Source: Flavobacterium sp. H122 (GTDB lineage Bacteria; Bacteroidota; Bacteroidia; Flavobacteriales; Flavobacteriaceae). From it: a stretch of DNA of 64,000 bases. The stretch lies in the NCBI RefSeq assembly GCF_004959765.1, contig NZ_SJZD01000010.1, forward strand, positions 42,029 through 106,028. Reading direction: 5' to 3'. Made by a program: the position numbers and the translations under genes. The notes under the pieces were generated by a model, which saw only the letters and a list, made by a program, of their open reading frames with translations, searched no databases and was not told the origin of the DNA. Below, one piece after another: positions 25,798-34,429 of the stretch. How positions within the stretch are numbered: the first letter of the stretch is position 1; each line of letters opens with the position of its first letter.

Positions 25798-26745
25798 TTA
25801 AAAATTAGTCTCCAGTATTTTTTTCAATACCGTCTGTGCGGCATATACTCTGTTTTCAGCCTGCTGCAGAATCAAAGAATTTTTGCTGTCCAGAACCTCA
25901 TCTGATAATTCCACATTTCTTCTCACCGGTAAACAGTGCATCACTTTTGCTGAATTTGTTGCTTCCAATTTCTTATTGGTTAACATCCAATCTTCTTCCA
26001 CCGGCAATACCTTCCCATAATCTGTAAAAGATGACCAGTTTTTTACATACACAAAATCGGCATCTTGTAATGCCTTTTCTTGATTGTACTCAATTGTTGC
26101 TCCTTTGGTAAACGCTTCACTCAATTCATAGCCTTTCGGATGCGTAATGGTCAAATCATAACCGCTGGCCAAAGTCCATTCGGCAAACGAATTAGCTACC
26201 ACCTGCGGAATCGGTTTGATATGCGGAGCCCAAGTCAGAACCACTTTTGGTTTCTCTTTGGTTTTGTGTTCCTGAATCGTGATCATATCCGCCAAACTTT
26301 GTAAAGGATGTCTCGTTGCCGATTCCAGACTCACCACAGGAACTTTTGCATATTGAATAAACTGATTGATAATTTTATCAGCGTAATCCTCTTCTCTATT
26401 TTCCAGATTCGGGAAGCAACGAATGGCCAAAATATCACAATACAAACCCATTACTGCGGCTGCATCTTTAATGTGTTCGACTGTTTTGCCGTTCATCACG
26501 GCGCCTTCTACGAATTCTAATGCCCAACCGTCATTATTCACGTTAAGAATCATAACTTCCATTCCTAAGTTTTGAGCCGCTTTTTGCGTACTCATTCTGG
26601 TTCTTAAACTTGAATTAAAAAACAATAAACCAATGGTTTTATTTTTTCCAAGATTTGAAATTCTTACAGAATTTTTAAGTTCTATCGCTTCTTTAACCAA
26701 AGCATTCGGATCAGCTATATCGTTTACTGATGTGAAATTTTTCAT
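25798..26745 (-). CDS. argF': N-acylornithine carbamoyltransferase ArgF'
   Basis: Carbamoylates an N-acylated ornithine to N-acylcitrulline. The 315-residue protein has the carbamoyl-phosphate loop SSLRTR (45-50), HPLQSLADM and MHCLPVRRN. These fit the N-acetyl/N-succinyl-ornithine branch (AOTC/SOTC), not ordinary ornithine carbamoyltransferase, which has STRT and HPxQxxxD with a different SMG loop. The residue I align with Pro90 of Bacteroides SOTC and Glu92 of Xanthomonas AOTC is Val89, so whether the natural substrate is acetyl- or succinyl-ornithine is open. It starts 64 bases after argD ends. Confidence 0.9.
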   Translation of the reverse strand: MKNFTSVNDIADPNALVKEAIELKNSVRISNLGKNKTIGLLFFNSSLRTRMSTQKAAQNLGMEVMILNVNNDGWALEFVEGAVMNGKTVEHIKDAAAVMGLYCDILAIRCFPNLENREEDYADKIINQFIQYAKVPVVSLESATRHPLQSLADMITIQEHKTKEKPKVVLTWAPHIKPIPQVVANSFAEWTLASGYDLTITHPKGYELSEAFTKGATIEYNQEKALQDADFVYVKNWSSFTDYGKVLPVEEDWMLTNKKLEATNSAKVMHCLPVRRNVELSDEVLDSKNSLILQQAENRVYAAQTVLKKILETNF

Positions 26746-26809
26746 TTTTATTTTTTTTAACCTGACAAGTTTTAAATACCCGTCTGGTATGAAAAACTCT
26801 CAGCAATTT

Positions 26810-27967
26810 TTAATTCAAAATAATCTTTAAAGCATCTAATAATGCATCTAAATCTTTTTTTGCAACTGCCAAAGAAGGCAATATTCTCAATACATTTTTG
26901 TTGCTTGCTGTTCCGGTAAAAATTCCGAATTCGTCTAACAATCGTTTGCGGACTGAGACACAAGGTTCAAATAATTCAATGGCAATCATTAATCCTACAC
27001 CTCTTATTTCCTTGATATTCGATATTGTCTTTAATTGCTTCATAAGATAGTCACCCATTACTTGAGCATTCTCCATCAGTTTTTCTTTTTCAATCACTTC
27101 CAAGACTGCTAAACCGGCAGCACATGCTAAATAATTTCCACCAAAAGTTGTCCCAAGCATTTCTTTCTTAGGCTGAATATGCGGTGCAATCAAAACCCCT
27201 GCGATTGGAAATCCGTTACCCATTCCTTTAGCCACCGTGATGATATCCGGCTGAATTGCTGCATGTTGGTGGGCAAAGAATTTACCGGTTCTTCCGTAAC
27301 CGGACTGTACTTCATCTAAAATGAGGACGATACCTAGCTCTTTACACTTTTGCGCTACGTGTTGTAAAAATGTGGCATCAGGAATCTGAATACCTGCTAC
27401 TCCTTGGATTCCTTCAATAATCACACAGCATACCTCATTGTTTACAGCCTGGTCGAAAGCATTACTATCGTTTAATGGTAAAAAAGTTATGTTGTTGTTT
27501 TCGTTCACCGGCGCCACGATTGCAGGATTATCCGTGCAGGCAACCGCCAATGATGTTCTACCATGAAAAGCTTTGCTAAAAGCAATAATTTTTTTTCTTC
27601 CGTTATGGAAAGAGGCCAATTTAAAGGCATTCTCATTTGCTTCGGCACCTGAATTACACAAAAACAGCTGATAATCAGTATAACCTGAAAGTTGGCCCAA
27701 TTTTGCTGCCAATTGCTTCTGTTGGTCAATTACAATCGAATTGGAATAAAAACCGATTTTCTGTAACTGTTCCGTAATGCTAGCAACATAATGCGGATGT
27801 GTATGACCGATGGAAATCACAGCGTGACCACCGTATAAATCCAAATATTCTTTTCCGTTTTTGTCCCATAACTGTGAACCCAATGCTTTAACGATTTCGA
27901 TATCTGAAACCGAATACACATCAAACAAATTCATTTGTAAAGGACTATTTATAACTGTTGTCTCCAT
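26810..27967 (-). CDS. argD: Acetylornithine aminotransferase ArgD
   Basis: PLP-dependent class III aminotransferase converting N-acylglutamate semialdehyde to N-acylornithine with glutamate as donor. The 385-residue protein has YLDLYGGHAVISIGHTHP, FCNSGAEANENAFK, LDEVQSGYGRTGKF and the PLP-lysine motif TVAKGMGNGFP. The ATG at 27967 lies two bases after the argC stop; a second ATG eleven codons in (MNLFDVYS) is an equally good start and agrees with relatives I recall. Confidence 0.95.
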   Translation of the reverse strand: METTVINSPLQMNLFDVYSVSDIEIVKALGSQLWDKNGKEYLDLYGGHAVISIGHTHPHYVASITEQLQKIGFYSNSIVIDQQKQLAAKLGQLSGYTDYQLFLCNSGAEANENAFKLASFHNGRKKIIAFSKAFHGRTSLAVACTDNPAIVAPVNENNNITFLPLNDSNAFDQAVNNEVCCVIIEGIQGVAGIQIPDATFLQHVAQKCKELGIVLILDEVQSGYGRTGKFFAHQHAAIQPDIITVAKGMGNGFPIAGVLIAPHIQPKKEMLGTTFGGNYLACAAGLAVLEVIEKEKLMENAQVMGDYLMKQLKTISNIKEIRGVGLMIAIELFEPCVSVRKRLLDEFGIFTGTASNKNVLRILPSLAVAKKDLDALLDALKIILN

Positions 27968-27969
27968 AA

Positions 27970-28932
27970 TTAAAATGCGATTGGTTTTAATTTCAAACCT
28001 GTGGTTTCGGGCAATGCGAACATTAAATTCATATTTTGTACTGCCTGACCCGATGCTCCTTTCAATAAATTATCAATTACACTCACAATCATTACATCAT
28101 CACCATTTTTTTCCAGATATAACAAACATTTATTCGTATTTACTACTTGTTTCAAATGAATGTTCTTTGGTGATACAAACACAAAAGGCTCTTCTTTGTA
28201 CTTCTCTTTATATAAAGCGTTCAATTGTTCCAAAGACATCTCTGATTTTAATGTGATGCAAGCCAAAATCCCTCTCGTGAAAGATCCTCTTTGCGGCAAA
28301 ATGTGCAAATTCCCGGAATTATCATTCTGAACCTGTAGCACACTTTGATTAATCTCTGCCAAATGTTGGTGCGTAAATGCCTTGTATACCGACAAATTGT
28401 TCTGTCTCCAACTGAAATGCGAAGTCTCAGCCAAAGATTGTCCGGCACCCGTTGAACCCGTTGTGCACGAAGCATACACTTCACCGTTCAATAATCCAGC
28501 TTCGGCCAGAGGCAAAACGGCCAATTGAATCGCAGTCGCAAAGCAACCGGGATTAGCAACGTAATCAGCATTTTTAATTGCTTGTTTATTCCATTCCGTC
28601 AACCCATAAACGAAGGAATGATTTGCTGCAATTCTGTGATCTTGACTCAAATCGATTATCTTAACAGAAGGTGAAAATTCAGTCACAACCTTTTTAGCTT
28701 CACCATGAGCCACACATAAAAAAACCACATCGATATCCGAATGATACGTTTCAAAGAATTTCAAATCAGTATCTCCAAACAAATCATCATGAACTTCATA
28801 AATGAACTTCCCGGCATTGCTTTTACTGTGCACAAAACCAATTTCCACCTGCGGATGGTTAATAAGGATTCTCAGTAATTCCCCAGCTGTATATCCGGCT
28901 CCGCCAATAATTCCGACCTTAATTGTTTTCAT
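27970..28932 (-). CDS. argC: N-acetyl-gamma-glutamyl-phosphate reductase ArgC
   Basis: NADPH-dependent reduction of acetylglutamyl phosphate to the semialdehyde. The 320-residue protein begins with the Rossmann motif GIIGGAGYTAGELL and has the catalytic cysteine in NPGCFATA (Cys near 129). CTTGSTGAGQ and the HQHLAEI region are as expected. It overlaps the end of argG by 14 bases. Confidence 0.96.
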   Translation of the reverse strand: MKTIKVGIIGGAGYTAGELLRILINHPQVEIGFVHSKSNAGKFIYEVHDDLFGDTDLKFFETYHSDIDVVFLCVAHGEAKKVVTEFSPSVKIIDLSQDHRIAANHSFVYGLTEWNKQAIKNADYVANPGCFATAIQLAVLPLAEAGLLNGEVYASCTTGSTGAGQSLAETSHFSWRQNNLSVYKAFTHQHLAEINQSVLQVQNDNSGNLHILPQRGSFTRGILACITLKSEMSLEQLNALYKEKYKEEPFVFVSPKNIHLKQVVNTNKCLLYLEKNGDDVMIVSVIDNLLKGASGQAVQNMNLMFALPETTGLKLKPIAF

Positions 28933-30130
28933 AAACGCTTTCTTTATTCACCTGATGGTAAATCGAGGTTTGGTTCCCGAATATTTTAGTAAATCCTTTG
29001 ACATCTTCACCTGACCAACCGTTATTCATTTCGCCATAAGATCCGAATTTGGCCGACATTAAATCAAAAGGACTTTCAATTCCATTCAATTCATATCTGT
29101 ATGGATACAATGTGATATAAACCTCTCCGCTTACCGTTTTTTGGGTATTCGTTAAAAATGCTTCAATATCTCTCATAGTAGGATCCAACATTTGTCCTTC
29201 GTGTAACCAGTTGCCATACCAACCTGATAATTGTTCTTTCCAAAACAATTGCCATTTGGTAAGCGTATGTTTTTCCAGTAAATGGTGTGCTTTGATAATC
29301 AGTTCCGGTGCTGCTGCTTCAAAACCAACTCTTCCTTTAATACCAATAATGGTATCACCCACATGGATGTGTCTTCCTATTCCGTAGGGTTGTGCCAATT
29401 GTTGCAAATACTCAATAGCAACTGACGGATGTTCAAATGATTCTCCATTGATTGAAATCAATTCTCCTGCTTCAAAAGCCAATGTAATATCCAAAGATTC
29501 TGTAGCCGAAACCGGTGTTGGCCAAGCTTCTTCCGGTAAATTCTGATATGAAGTCAATGTTTCTTTTCCTCCGACCGAAGTTCCCCACAATCCTTTGTTA
29601 ATACTATACACCGCCTTTTCGAAATTGAAACTCACATCATGTGATTTCAGGAATTCGATTTCAGCTTCCCTACTCAGTTTTTTATCCCTGATTGGCGTGA
29701 TGATTTCAACATTAGGCAACAAATGATTAAAAATCATATCAAAACGCACTTGGTCGTTTCCAGCACCCGTGCTTCCGTGGGCAATTGTATTAATTCCCAA
29801 TTGGATTGCATATTCAGCAATGCTTTTTGCCTGAACTGCTCTTTCGGCACTAACGCTTAATGGATAAGTTCCGTTTTTTAATACGTTACCGTAAATCAGA
29901 TACTTAATGCAATCGTCATAGTATTCTTTACGGACATCAATACAGGTATAAGAAGCCACATCACACTGCAATGCTTTCTCCTCTAAAATTTCAATCTCTT
30001 TCTGATCAAAAGCTCCGGTATTGATTGTCACGGCATGCACTTCGTAATTTTCAACTTTACTCAGATACACCGCACAATACGTCGTGTCTAATCCACCACT
30101 ATACGCTAATACTATTTTCTTCTTTTGCAT
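28919..30130 (-). CDS. argG: Argininosuccinate synthase ArgG
   Basis: Joins citrulline and aspartate with ATP to give argininosuccinate. The 403-residue protein has the N-type ATP pyrophosphatase loop AYSGGLDTTYC (residues 9-19), HGSTGAGNDQVRFD and the SATESLDITLAFE region. It overlaps the GNAT gene upstream by 32 bases and argC downstream by 14, giving a tightly packed operon. Confidence 0.97.
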   Translation of the reverse strand: MQKKKIVLAYSGGLDTTYCAVYLSKVENYEVHAVTINTGAFDQKEIEILEEKALQCDVASYTCIDVRKEYYDDCIKYLIYGNVLKNGTYPLSVSAERAVQAKSIAEYAIQLGINTIAHGSTGAGNDQVRFDMIFNHLLPNVEIITPIRDKKLSREAEIEFLKSHDVSFNFEKAVYSINKGLWGTSVGGKETLTSYQNLPEEAWPTPVSATESLDITLAFEAGELISINGESFEHPSVAIEYLQQLAQPYGIGRHIHVGDTIIGIKGRVGFEAAAPELIIKAHHLLEKHTLTKWQLFWKEQLSGWYGNWLHEGQMLDPTMRDIEAFLTNTQKTVSGEVYITLYPYRYELNGIESPFDLMSAKFGSYGEMNNGWSGEDVKGFTKIFGNQTSIYHQVNKESVYENN

Positions 30131-30671
30131 TTTTCTGTTCTTTTATATTACTGTCATACAGCATAGCCGTACACAAACAATTCTTGTAGTTTTTACTTTG
30201 CAGGATTTCGAAATTCACACAACTCTGGCATCCTTTCCAAAATTTTTCGTCAGTAGTTAATTCAGAATACGTTACCGGTTGATAACCCAGTTCCGAATTA
30301 ATACGCATCACGGCTAAACCAGTGGTCAATCCAAAAATTTTGGAATTTGGGTATTTAGTTCGTGACAATTCAAAAATTTTAGATTTGATCATCCGTGCCA
30401 ATCCGCTTTGACGGAATTCCGGAGACACAATCAATCCAGAATTTGCCACATATTCCTCATTTTGCCAAGTTTCGATGTAACAAAACCCTGCCCATTCCTT
30501 ATTTTCTGTCAAAGCAATAACCGCTTTTCCTTCCTGAATTTTTTCCACAATGTATTCAGCTGATCGCTTCGCAATACCCGTGCCTCTCACTTTCGCAGAA
30601 GCTTCCATCTCGTCGCATATCGTCTGGGCGAAGTGAATGTGGTTATTATTTGCAATTTGAATACTAAACAT
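30099..30671 (-). CDS. GNAT-family N-acetyltransferase at the head of the arginine operon
   Basis: A 190-residue GNAT protein. The acetyl-CoA loop is RQSGLARMIKSK (the R/Q-x-x-G-x-A motif), preceded by the beta strands GFCYIETW and SGLIVSPEF. The C-terminal part adds four cysteines (CQSCVNF and NCLCTAM). As the first gene of an arg operon that has no argA or argJ, it is the natural candidate for the N-acylglutamate synthase step. That is an inference from position; the short length also fits small non-kinase-type NAG synthases. Alternative: an unrelated acetyltransferase carried in the operon. Confidence 0.85.
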   Translation of the reverse strand: MFSIQIANNNHIHFAQTICDEMEASAKVRGTGIAKRSAEYIVEKIQEGKAVIALTENKEWAGFCYIETWQNEEYVANSGLIVSPEFRQSGLARMIKSKIFELSRTKYPNSKIFGLTTGLAVMRINSELGYQPVTYSELTTDEKFWKGCQSCVNFEILQSKNYKNCLCTAMLYDSNIKEQKNAKEENSISV

Positions 30672-30686
30672 AGATTAATTTTTTTG

Positions 30687-30694
30687 CAAATATA
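30687..30694 (-). promoter_or_regulatory. -7 box of the arginine operon
   Basis: On the minus strand this reads TATATTTG, an exact TAnnTTTG match, 15 bases upstream of the GNAT ATG. No -33 TTG is present at the right spacing; a palindrome sits there instead. Confidence 0.6.
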
Positions 30695-30704
30695 CAAACA
30701 AATA

Positions 30705-30715
30705 GATATAATATC
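30705..30715 (-). promoter_or_regulatory. GATA-N3-TATC palindrome 1 (possible operator)
   Basis: GATA-TAA-TATC, a perfect inverted repeat placed just upstream of the arginine -7 box, where a bound protein would block RNA polymerase. Confidence 0.45.
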
Positions 30716-30736
30716 TTTTTTTAATAAAATTTAACA

Positions 30737-30747
30737 GATATTTTATC
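30737..30747 (-). promoter_or_regulatory. GATA-N3-TATC palindrome 2 (possible operator)
   Basis: GATA-TTT-TATC, 32 bases from copy 1; the symmetry extends one base on each side (A...T). Confidence 0.45.
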
Positions 30748-30797
30748 TTAATAAATTAATATAACAATTCTAATCACCTGTTTATTTTTGATTATCA

Positions 30798-30808
30798 GAT
30801 ATTTTATC
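30798..30808 (-). promoter_or_regulatory. GATA-N3-TATC palindrome 3 (possible operator)
   Basis: GATA-TTT-TATC, identical to copy 2 and 61 bases from it; the flank CAGATATTTTATC is shared with copy 2. Confidence 0.4.
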
Positions 30809-30814
30809 CAAATA

Positions 30815-30849
30815 AAAAACCCTGATTTCGATTTGAAATCAGGGTTTTT
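30815..30849 (-). terminator. Terminator after tex
   Basis: AAAAACCCTGATTTC pairs perfectly with GAAATCAGGGTTTTT around a five-base loop. It follows the tex stop codon on the minus strand. Confidence 0.9.
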
Positions 30850-30868
30850 ATTATAGATGAAAAAGATA

Positions 30869-32992
30869 TTAAATAATCATCGTCAACTGAATGCGTTTTC
30901 TGGCTTCGTCAACCTCAACCACTTTCACTTGTACATGTTGATGTAATTTCACAACTTCATTTACATCGCTTACATAACCGTCTTTGAGTTGGGAAATGTG
31001 AACCAATCCACTTTCTTTGATTCCGATGTCAACAAAACAACCGAAAGCTGTTATGTTATTCACAATTCCAGGTAGAATCATTCCGCTACGAACATCAGCA
31101 ATGGTTTTTACATTGGGGTCGAATTCGAAAATTTTAGCAGCTTTACGCGGATCCAATCCCGGCTTTTCCAATTCCTTCAGAATATCTTTAATACCCAGAA
31201 TACCTACATTTTCCGAAATATAGCTTTCAGGTTTGATTTGACTTATTTTTTCTTTATTTCCAATTAGTTCATTGACTTTAACACCCAAATCTTTAGCCAT
31301 TTTTTCGACCATTTTGTATGATTCAGGATGTACCGCCGAATTATCCAATGGATTTTTTCCGTCTTTGATTCGGATGAAAGCAGCAGCTTGTTGGAAAGCT
31401 TTTTCGCCTAACCGAGGCACTTTTTTCAACTGACTACGCTCTTCAAATGCACCGTTTTCACTTCGGTACGCCACGATATTCTCGGCCATTTTTTCACCAA
31501 TTCCCGAAACATAACTCAACAACGATTTACTGGCCGTATTGATATTGATTCCTACTGAGTTCACACAACGAACCACGGTCGTATCCAATTCTTCTTTCAA
31601 TTTCGTTTGATCCACATCGTGCTGATATTGTCCTACACCAATAGATTTAGGGTCAATTTTAACCAATTCGGCCAAAGGATCCGACAAGCGTCTTCCGATG
31701 GAAACCGCTCCACGAACTGTCACATCATAACTTCCAAATTCCTCACGGGCAATTTTAGAAGCTGAATATACTGATGCTCCGGCTTCTGAAACTACAAAAA
31801 CCTGAACCGGTTTGTCAAACGCAATCTTCTTGATGAAAAATTCGGTTTCGCGGCTTGCCGTTCCATTTCCGATGGAAATCGCTTCAATATTATAAGCATT
31901 CACCATCGATTTCACCTTCTTCATCGCCATCGTCATTTCATTTTGTGGCGCATGTGGAAAAATGGTTTCGTTATATAGCAAATCGCCTTTTTCATCCAGA
32001 CAAACCACTTTACAACCCGTTCTGAATCCAGGGTCGATAGCTAAAATTCGCTTTTCTCCCAAAGGCGGTGCCAATAATAACTGACTTAAATTCCCCGCAA
32101 AAACATCGATAGCCTTAATATCAGCTTTTTCTTTCGATTCTTGTAAGGTTTCGTTTGAAATTGCTGGCTCTAAAAGTCTTTTGTAACTGTCTTTTATAGC
32201 CAATTCTAAATGCTGGGTAGTATCATTATTCGATTTAATGATGTTTTCTTCAATAAACGAAAGTGCTTCTTCTTTCTCAATTTCCACATTCAGTTTCACA
32301 AATCCTTCGGCTTCAGCTCTCAGCATTGCCAGTAAACGATGGGAAGGCGCTTTACTGATTGGTTCAGCCCAATCAAAATACTGAGAAAATTTTTGGGCAG
32401 CTTCATCATCTTTCTTAGTTTTTACCACTTTGGTAGTAATTTCCGCTTTGCGCTGAAACATACGTCGCAGATTTTTACGGATATAGATGTTCTCATTAAT
32501 CCATTCGGCAATGATATCACGTGCGCCTTGTAACGCTTCATCTTCATTGGCTACCTTATCATTCAGGTATTTGGATGCCAAAAATTCGATGTCATCATTA
32601 CGTTGTGACATAATGATTTTCGCCAAAGGTTCCAATCCGTTTTCACGTGCAGTATCCGCTTTAGTTTTCTTTTTCTTTTTGTAAGGAAGGTATAAATCTT
32701 CCAATTCCTGCATATCAAAACTGTTTTCAATTTTCGATTTCAGTTCGGGTGATAATGCATTTTGCTCTTCAATCGATTTTAAAATACTCTCTTTACGCTT
32801 TACAATTTCATCAAACTGTTTGTTGAGTTTAGCGATTTGCTCGATTACCACCTCATCCAAATTGCCGGTTTTATCTTTACGGTAACGAGCGATGAATGGA
32901 ATAGTACAATCTTCGGAAAGTAGTTGAAGCGTGGCCTCTATGTTTTTTGGAGCGGTCGAAACCACTTTTAAAATGTATTCTAAATTTGTCAT
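30869..32992 (-). CDS. tex: Transcription accessory protein Tex
   Basis: Cytoplasmic nucleic-acid-binding protein related to eukaryotic Spt6. The 707-residue product has the N-terminal helical region, the YqgF/RNase-H-like domain (RILAIDPGFRTGCK), helix-hairpin-helix motifs (GININTASKSLLSYVSGIG) and a C-terminal S1 RNA-binding domain (GMILPGIVNNITAFGCFVDIG). I start at MTNLEYIL (32992); the longer frame upstream covers the divergent promoter region. It is monocistronic, with a strong terminator after it. Confidence 0.95.
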   Translation of the reverse strand: MTNLEYILKVVSTAPKNIEATLQLLSEDCTIPFIARYRKDKTGNLDEVVIEQIAKLNKQFDEIVKRKESILKSIEEQNALSPELKSKIENSFDMQELEDLYLPYKKKKKTKADTARENGLEPLAKIIMSQRNDDIEFLASKYLNDKVANEDEALQGARDIIAEWINENIYIRKNLRRMFQRKAEITTKVVKTKKDDEAAQKFSQYFDWAEPISKAPSHRLLAMLRAEAEGFVKLNVEIEKEEALSFIEENIIKSNNDTTQHLELAIKDSYKRLLEPAISNETLQESKEKADIKAIDVFAGNLSQLLLAPPLGEKRILAIDPGFRTGCKVVCLDEKGDLLYNETIFPHAPQNEMTMAMKKVKSMVNAYNIEAISIGNGTASRETEFFIKKIAFDKPVQVFVVSEAGASVYSASKIAREEFGSYDVTVRGAVSIGRRLSDPLAELVKIDPKSIGVGQYQHDVDQTKLKEELDTTVVRCVNSVGININTASKSLLSYVSGIGEKMAENIVAYRSENGAFEERSQLKKVPRLGEKAFQQAAAFIRIKDGKNPLDNSAVHPESYKMVEKMAKDLGVKVNELIGNKEKISQIKPESYISENVGILGIKDILKELEKPGLDPRKAAKIFEFDPNVKTIADVRSGMILPGIVNNITAFGCFVDIGIKESGLVHISQLKDGYVSDVNEVVKLHQHVQVKVVEVDEARKRIQLTMII

Positions 32993-33023
32993 TCTGTAAA
33001 ATAAAATAAGGATGCTAAAATAG

Positions 33024-33031
33024 TATCTTTG
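33024..33031 (+). promoter_or_regulatory. -7 box of the DUF1294 gene
   Basis: TATCTTTG, exact match to TAnnTTTG, 15 bases before the ATG at 33047. Confidence 0.55.
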
Positions 33032-33046
33032 AGGCAATTTTGAAGA

Positions 33047-33307
33047 ATGAAAATCGTATTACTTTATCTTATTTGTATTAATATTTTAACCTTATCATTG
33101 TTTGGGATTGATAAGGTTTTAGCAATTAAAAACAAACGAAGAATACCCGAAAAAGATTTGTTAGCGTTTAGCTTTTTGGGCGGTGCAATTGGCGGTTTGT
33201 TAGGAATGTTTATGTTTAATCATAAAATTTCGAAAGGAAGTTTTTTATTGAAATTTACATTCGTTTTGATCGCCCAAATTGTTCTTTTCTATTTTATGCG
33301 CATCTAA
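33047..33307 (+). CDS. DUF1294 small membrane protein
   Basis: An 86-residue integral membrane protein of the DUF1294 family. It has three hydrophobic segments (about 1-22, 41-60, 66-85) and the family motif FGIDKVLAIKNKRRIPE followed by LLGMFMFNHKISKGSF. The function of the family is unknown. It has its own promoter, and its stop overlaps the end of the convergent kinase-like gene by four bases. Confidence 0.88.
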   Translation: MKIVLLYLICINILTLSLFGIDKVLAIKNKRRIPEKDLLAFSFLGGAIGGLLGMFMFNHKISKGSFLLKFTFVLIAQIVLFYFMRI

Positions 33308-34347
33308 TTTGACTTATAGTTTCGTTTCATAAAACTCAAAGCCGCCTCCATAACTTCACCCATTGACTTGGCATTTTTAAAGTTTTTATCCTTTGTAAAT
33401 TCGTAGGTTTCTTTTTTTAATTGTTCCAAATGCAATGTTGGAGACAACATCATTGACTTCATGACAGAAAGTAAGTCTGTTAATCGTTCTTCCGAATCTG
33501 CTAAGCGTTTGACTAATAAAGACCGTTCTTCATTTTGGTACTGATCGATGGAATCGGGTTCGAGTTTTTCTTTGACCAATCTGGTGAACTGGAAATTCTC
33601 TTTAAACAAATGTGGTTTGTATAATTTAAAACTTCCTTCATAACACTGCTGGTCAAAATCGATAGCCCTAATTTTATACACGATGTGGTCATAATCATAC
33701 GTAGGAATGACTACAAAATTATACGACCGCATATCTCCTAAAAGTCCAATCATACAACGTTCATTGAATTTTACAAACTCTTTGGCAATCTGTGCTTTTT
33801 CGGCTTCAGTACATTTGTCCAAGTGCTCTTTCAGGAAAACATCTCCTGGAATTCCAACGATATGTTCTTCTATTAAAGTACTTTGATAAACTAAGAAATT
33901 GATCCGGTTGGGTGACAAGATATGTTCCAGTTCCAATCCGAAAATACGTGAAGCATCCGCCTTTTTGATATAAAAATGCGTGTAGTTTTCATTTAAAATA
34001 TTTCTAACCTTTACTCTGAATGGTTTTGAATTTCCAAAGCCGCAGTAATCTATATAATCTACCGTAAGGTGTTTCAATACTCTTTCATCACCATCGGAAT
34101 GGAGCAAGGTGTAAATTTTCTTCAGACTTAAATCAATTTCTTTTCTGTCGAACTCATTGTAAAAAACCCTCAACCAAAGTGTATCTTCACCCTTTTGATC
34201 ATATACAATAACCGACCCTTGAAAACGCAGCAGGTCGTCATAAAAAACATTAGTTTTTGTGACTCTTTTGTATTTTTCAAGGTATTGAAATAACTTATCA
34301 GTTATAGGATAATACTGCTTTTTAAACAATGGTGCTTCTTCACTCAT
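33304..34347 (-). CDS. Uncharacterised protein with kinase-like catalytic motifs
   Basis: A 347-residue soluble protein that I cannot assign to a named family. Its central part carries GDMRSYNFVV (Asp205 and Asn210, spaced DxxxxN) followed 20 residues later by IDFDQQ (Asp230-Phe-Asp232). That spacing resembles the catalytic and metal-binding loops of aminoglycoside-phosphotransferase and HipA-type kinases. No clear glycine-rich loop or ATP-binding lysine is evident by eye in the N-terminal half, so it may be inactive or a divergent kinase. The C-terminal third is helical and charged. It stands alone between convergent and divergent neighbours. Confidence 0.7.
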   Translation of the reverse strand: MSEEAPLFKKQYYPITDKLFQYLEKYKRVTKTNVFYDDLLRFQGSVIVYDQKGEDTLWLRVFYNEFDRKEIDLSLKKIYTLLHSDGDERVLKHLTVDYIDYCGFGNSKPFRVKVRNILNENYTHFYIKKADASRIFGLELEHILSPNRINFLVYQSTLIEEHIVGIPGDVFLKEHLDKCTEAEKAQIAKEFVKFNERCMIGLLGDMRSYNFVVIPTYDYDHIVYKIRAIDFDQQCYEGSFKLYKPHLFKENFQFTRLVKEKLEPDSIDQYQNEERSLLVKRLADSEERLTDLLSVMKSMMLSPTLHLEQLKKETYEFTKDKNFKNAKSMGEVMEAALSFMKRNYKSN

Positions 34348-34414
34348 GATTATTACATTTAAAGCCTATTTTGTGATAGTAAATGTAAATCAATTTATTT
34401 AAATTTATCCTTAT

Positions 34415-34422
34415 TACCTTTG
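34415..34422 (+). promoter_or_regulatory. -7 box of the TRIC-type channel gene
   Basis: TACCTTTG, exact match to TAnnTTTG; only seven bases separate it from the ATG, which implies almost no leader. Confidence 0.55.
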
Positions 34423-34429
34423 TCTGATA

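Noticed and set aside
25798..26745. Ordinary ornithine carbamoyltransferase (argF)
   Set aside because: The SSLRTR loop, MHCLPVRRN and overall pattern match the N-acylornithine branch.
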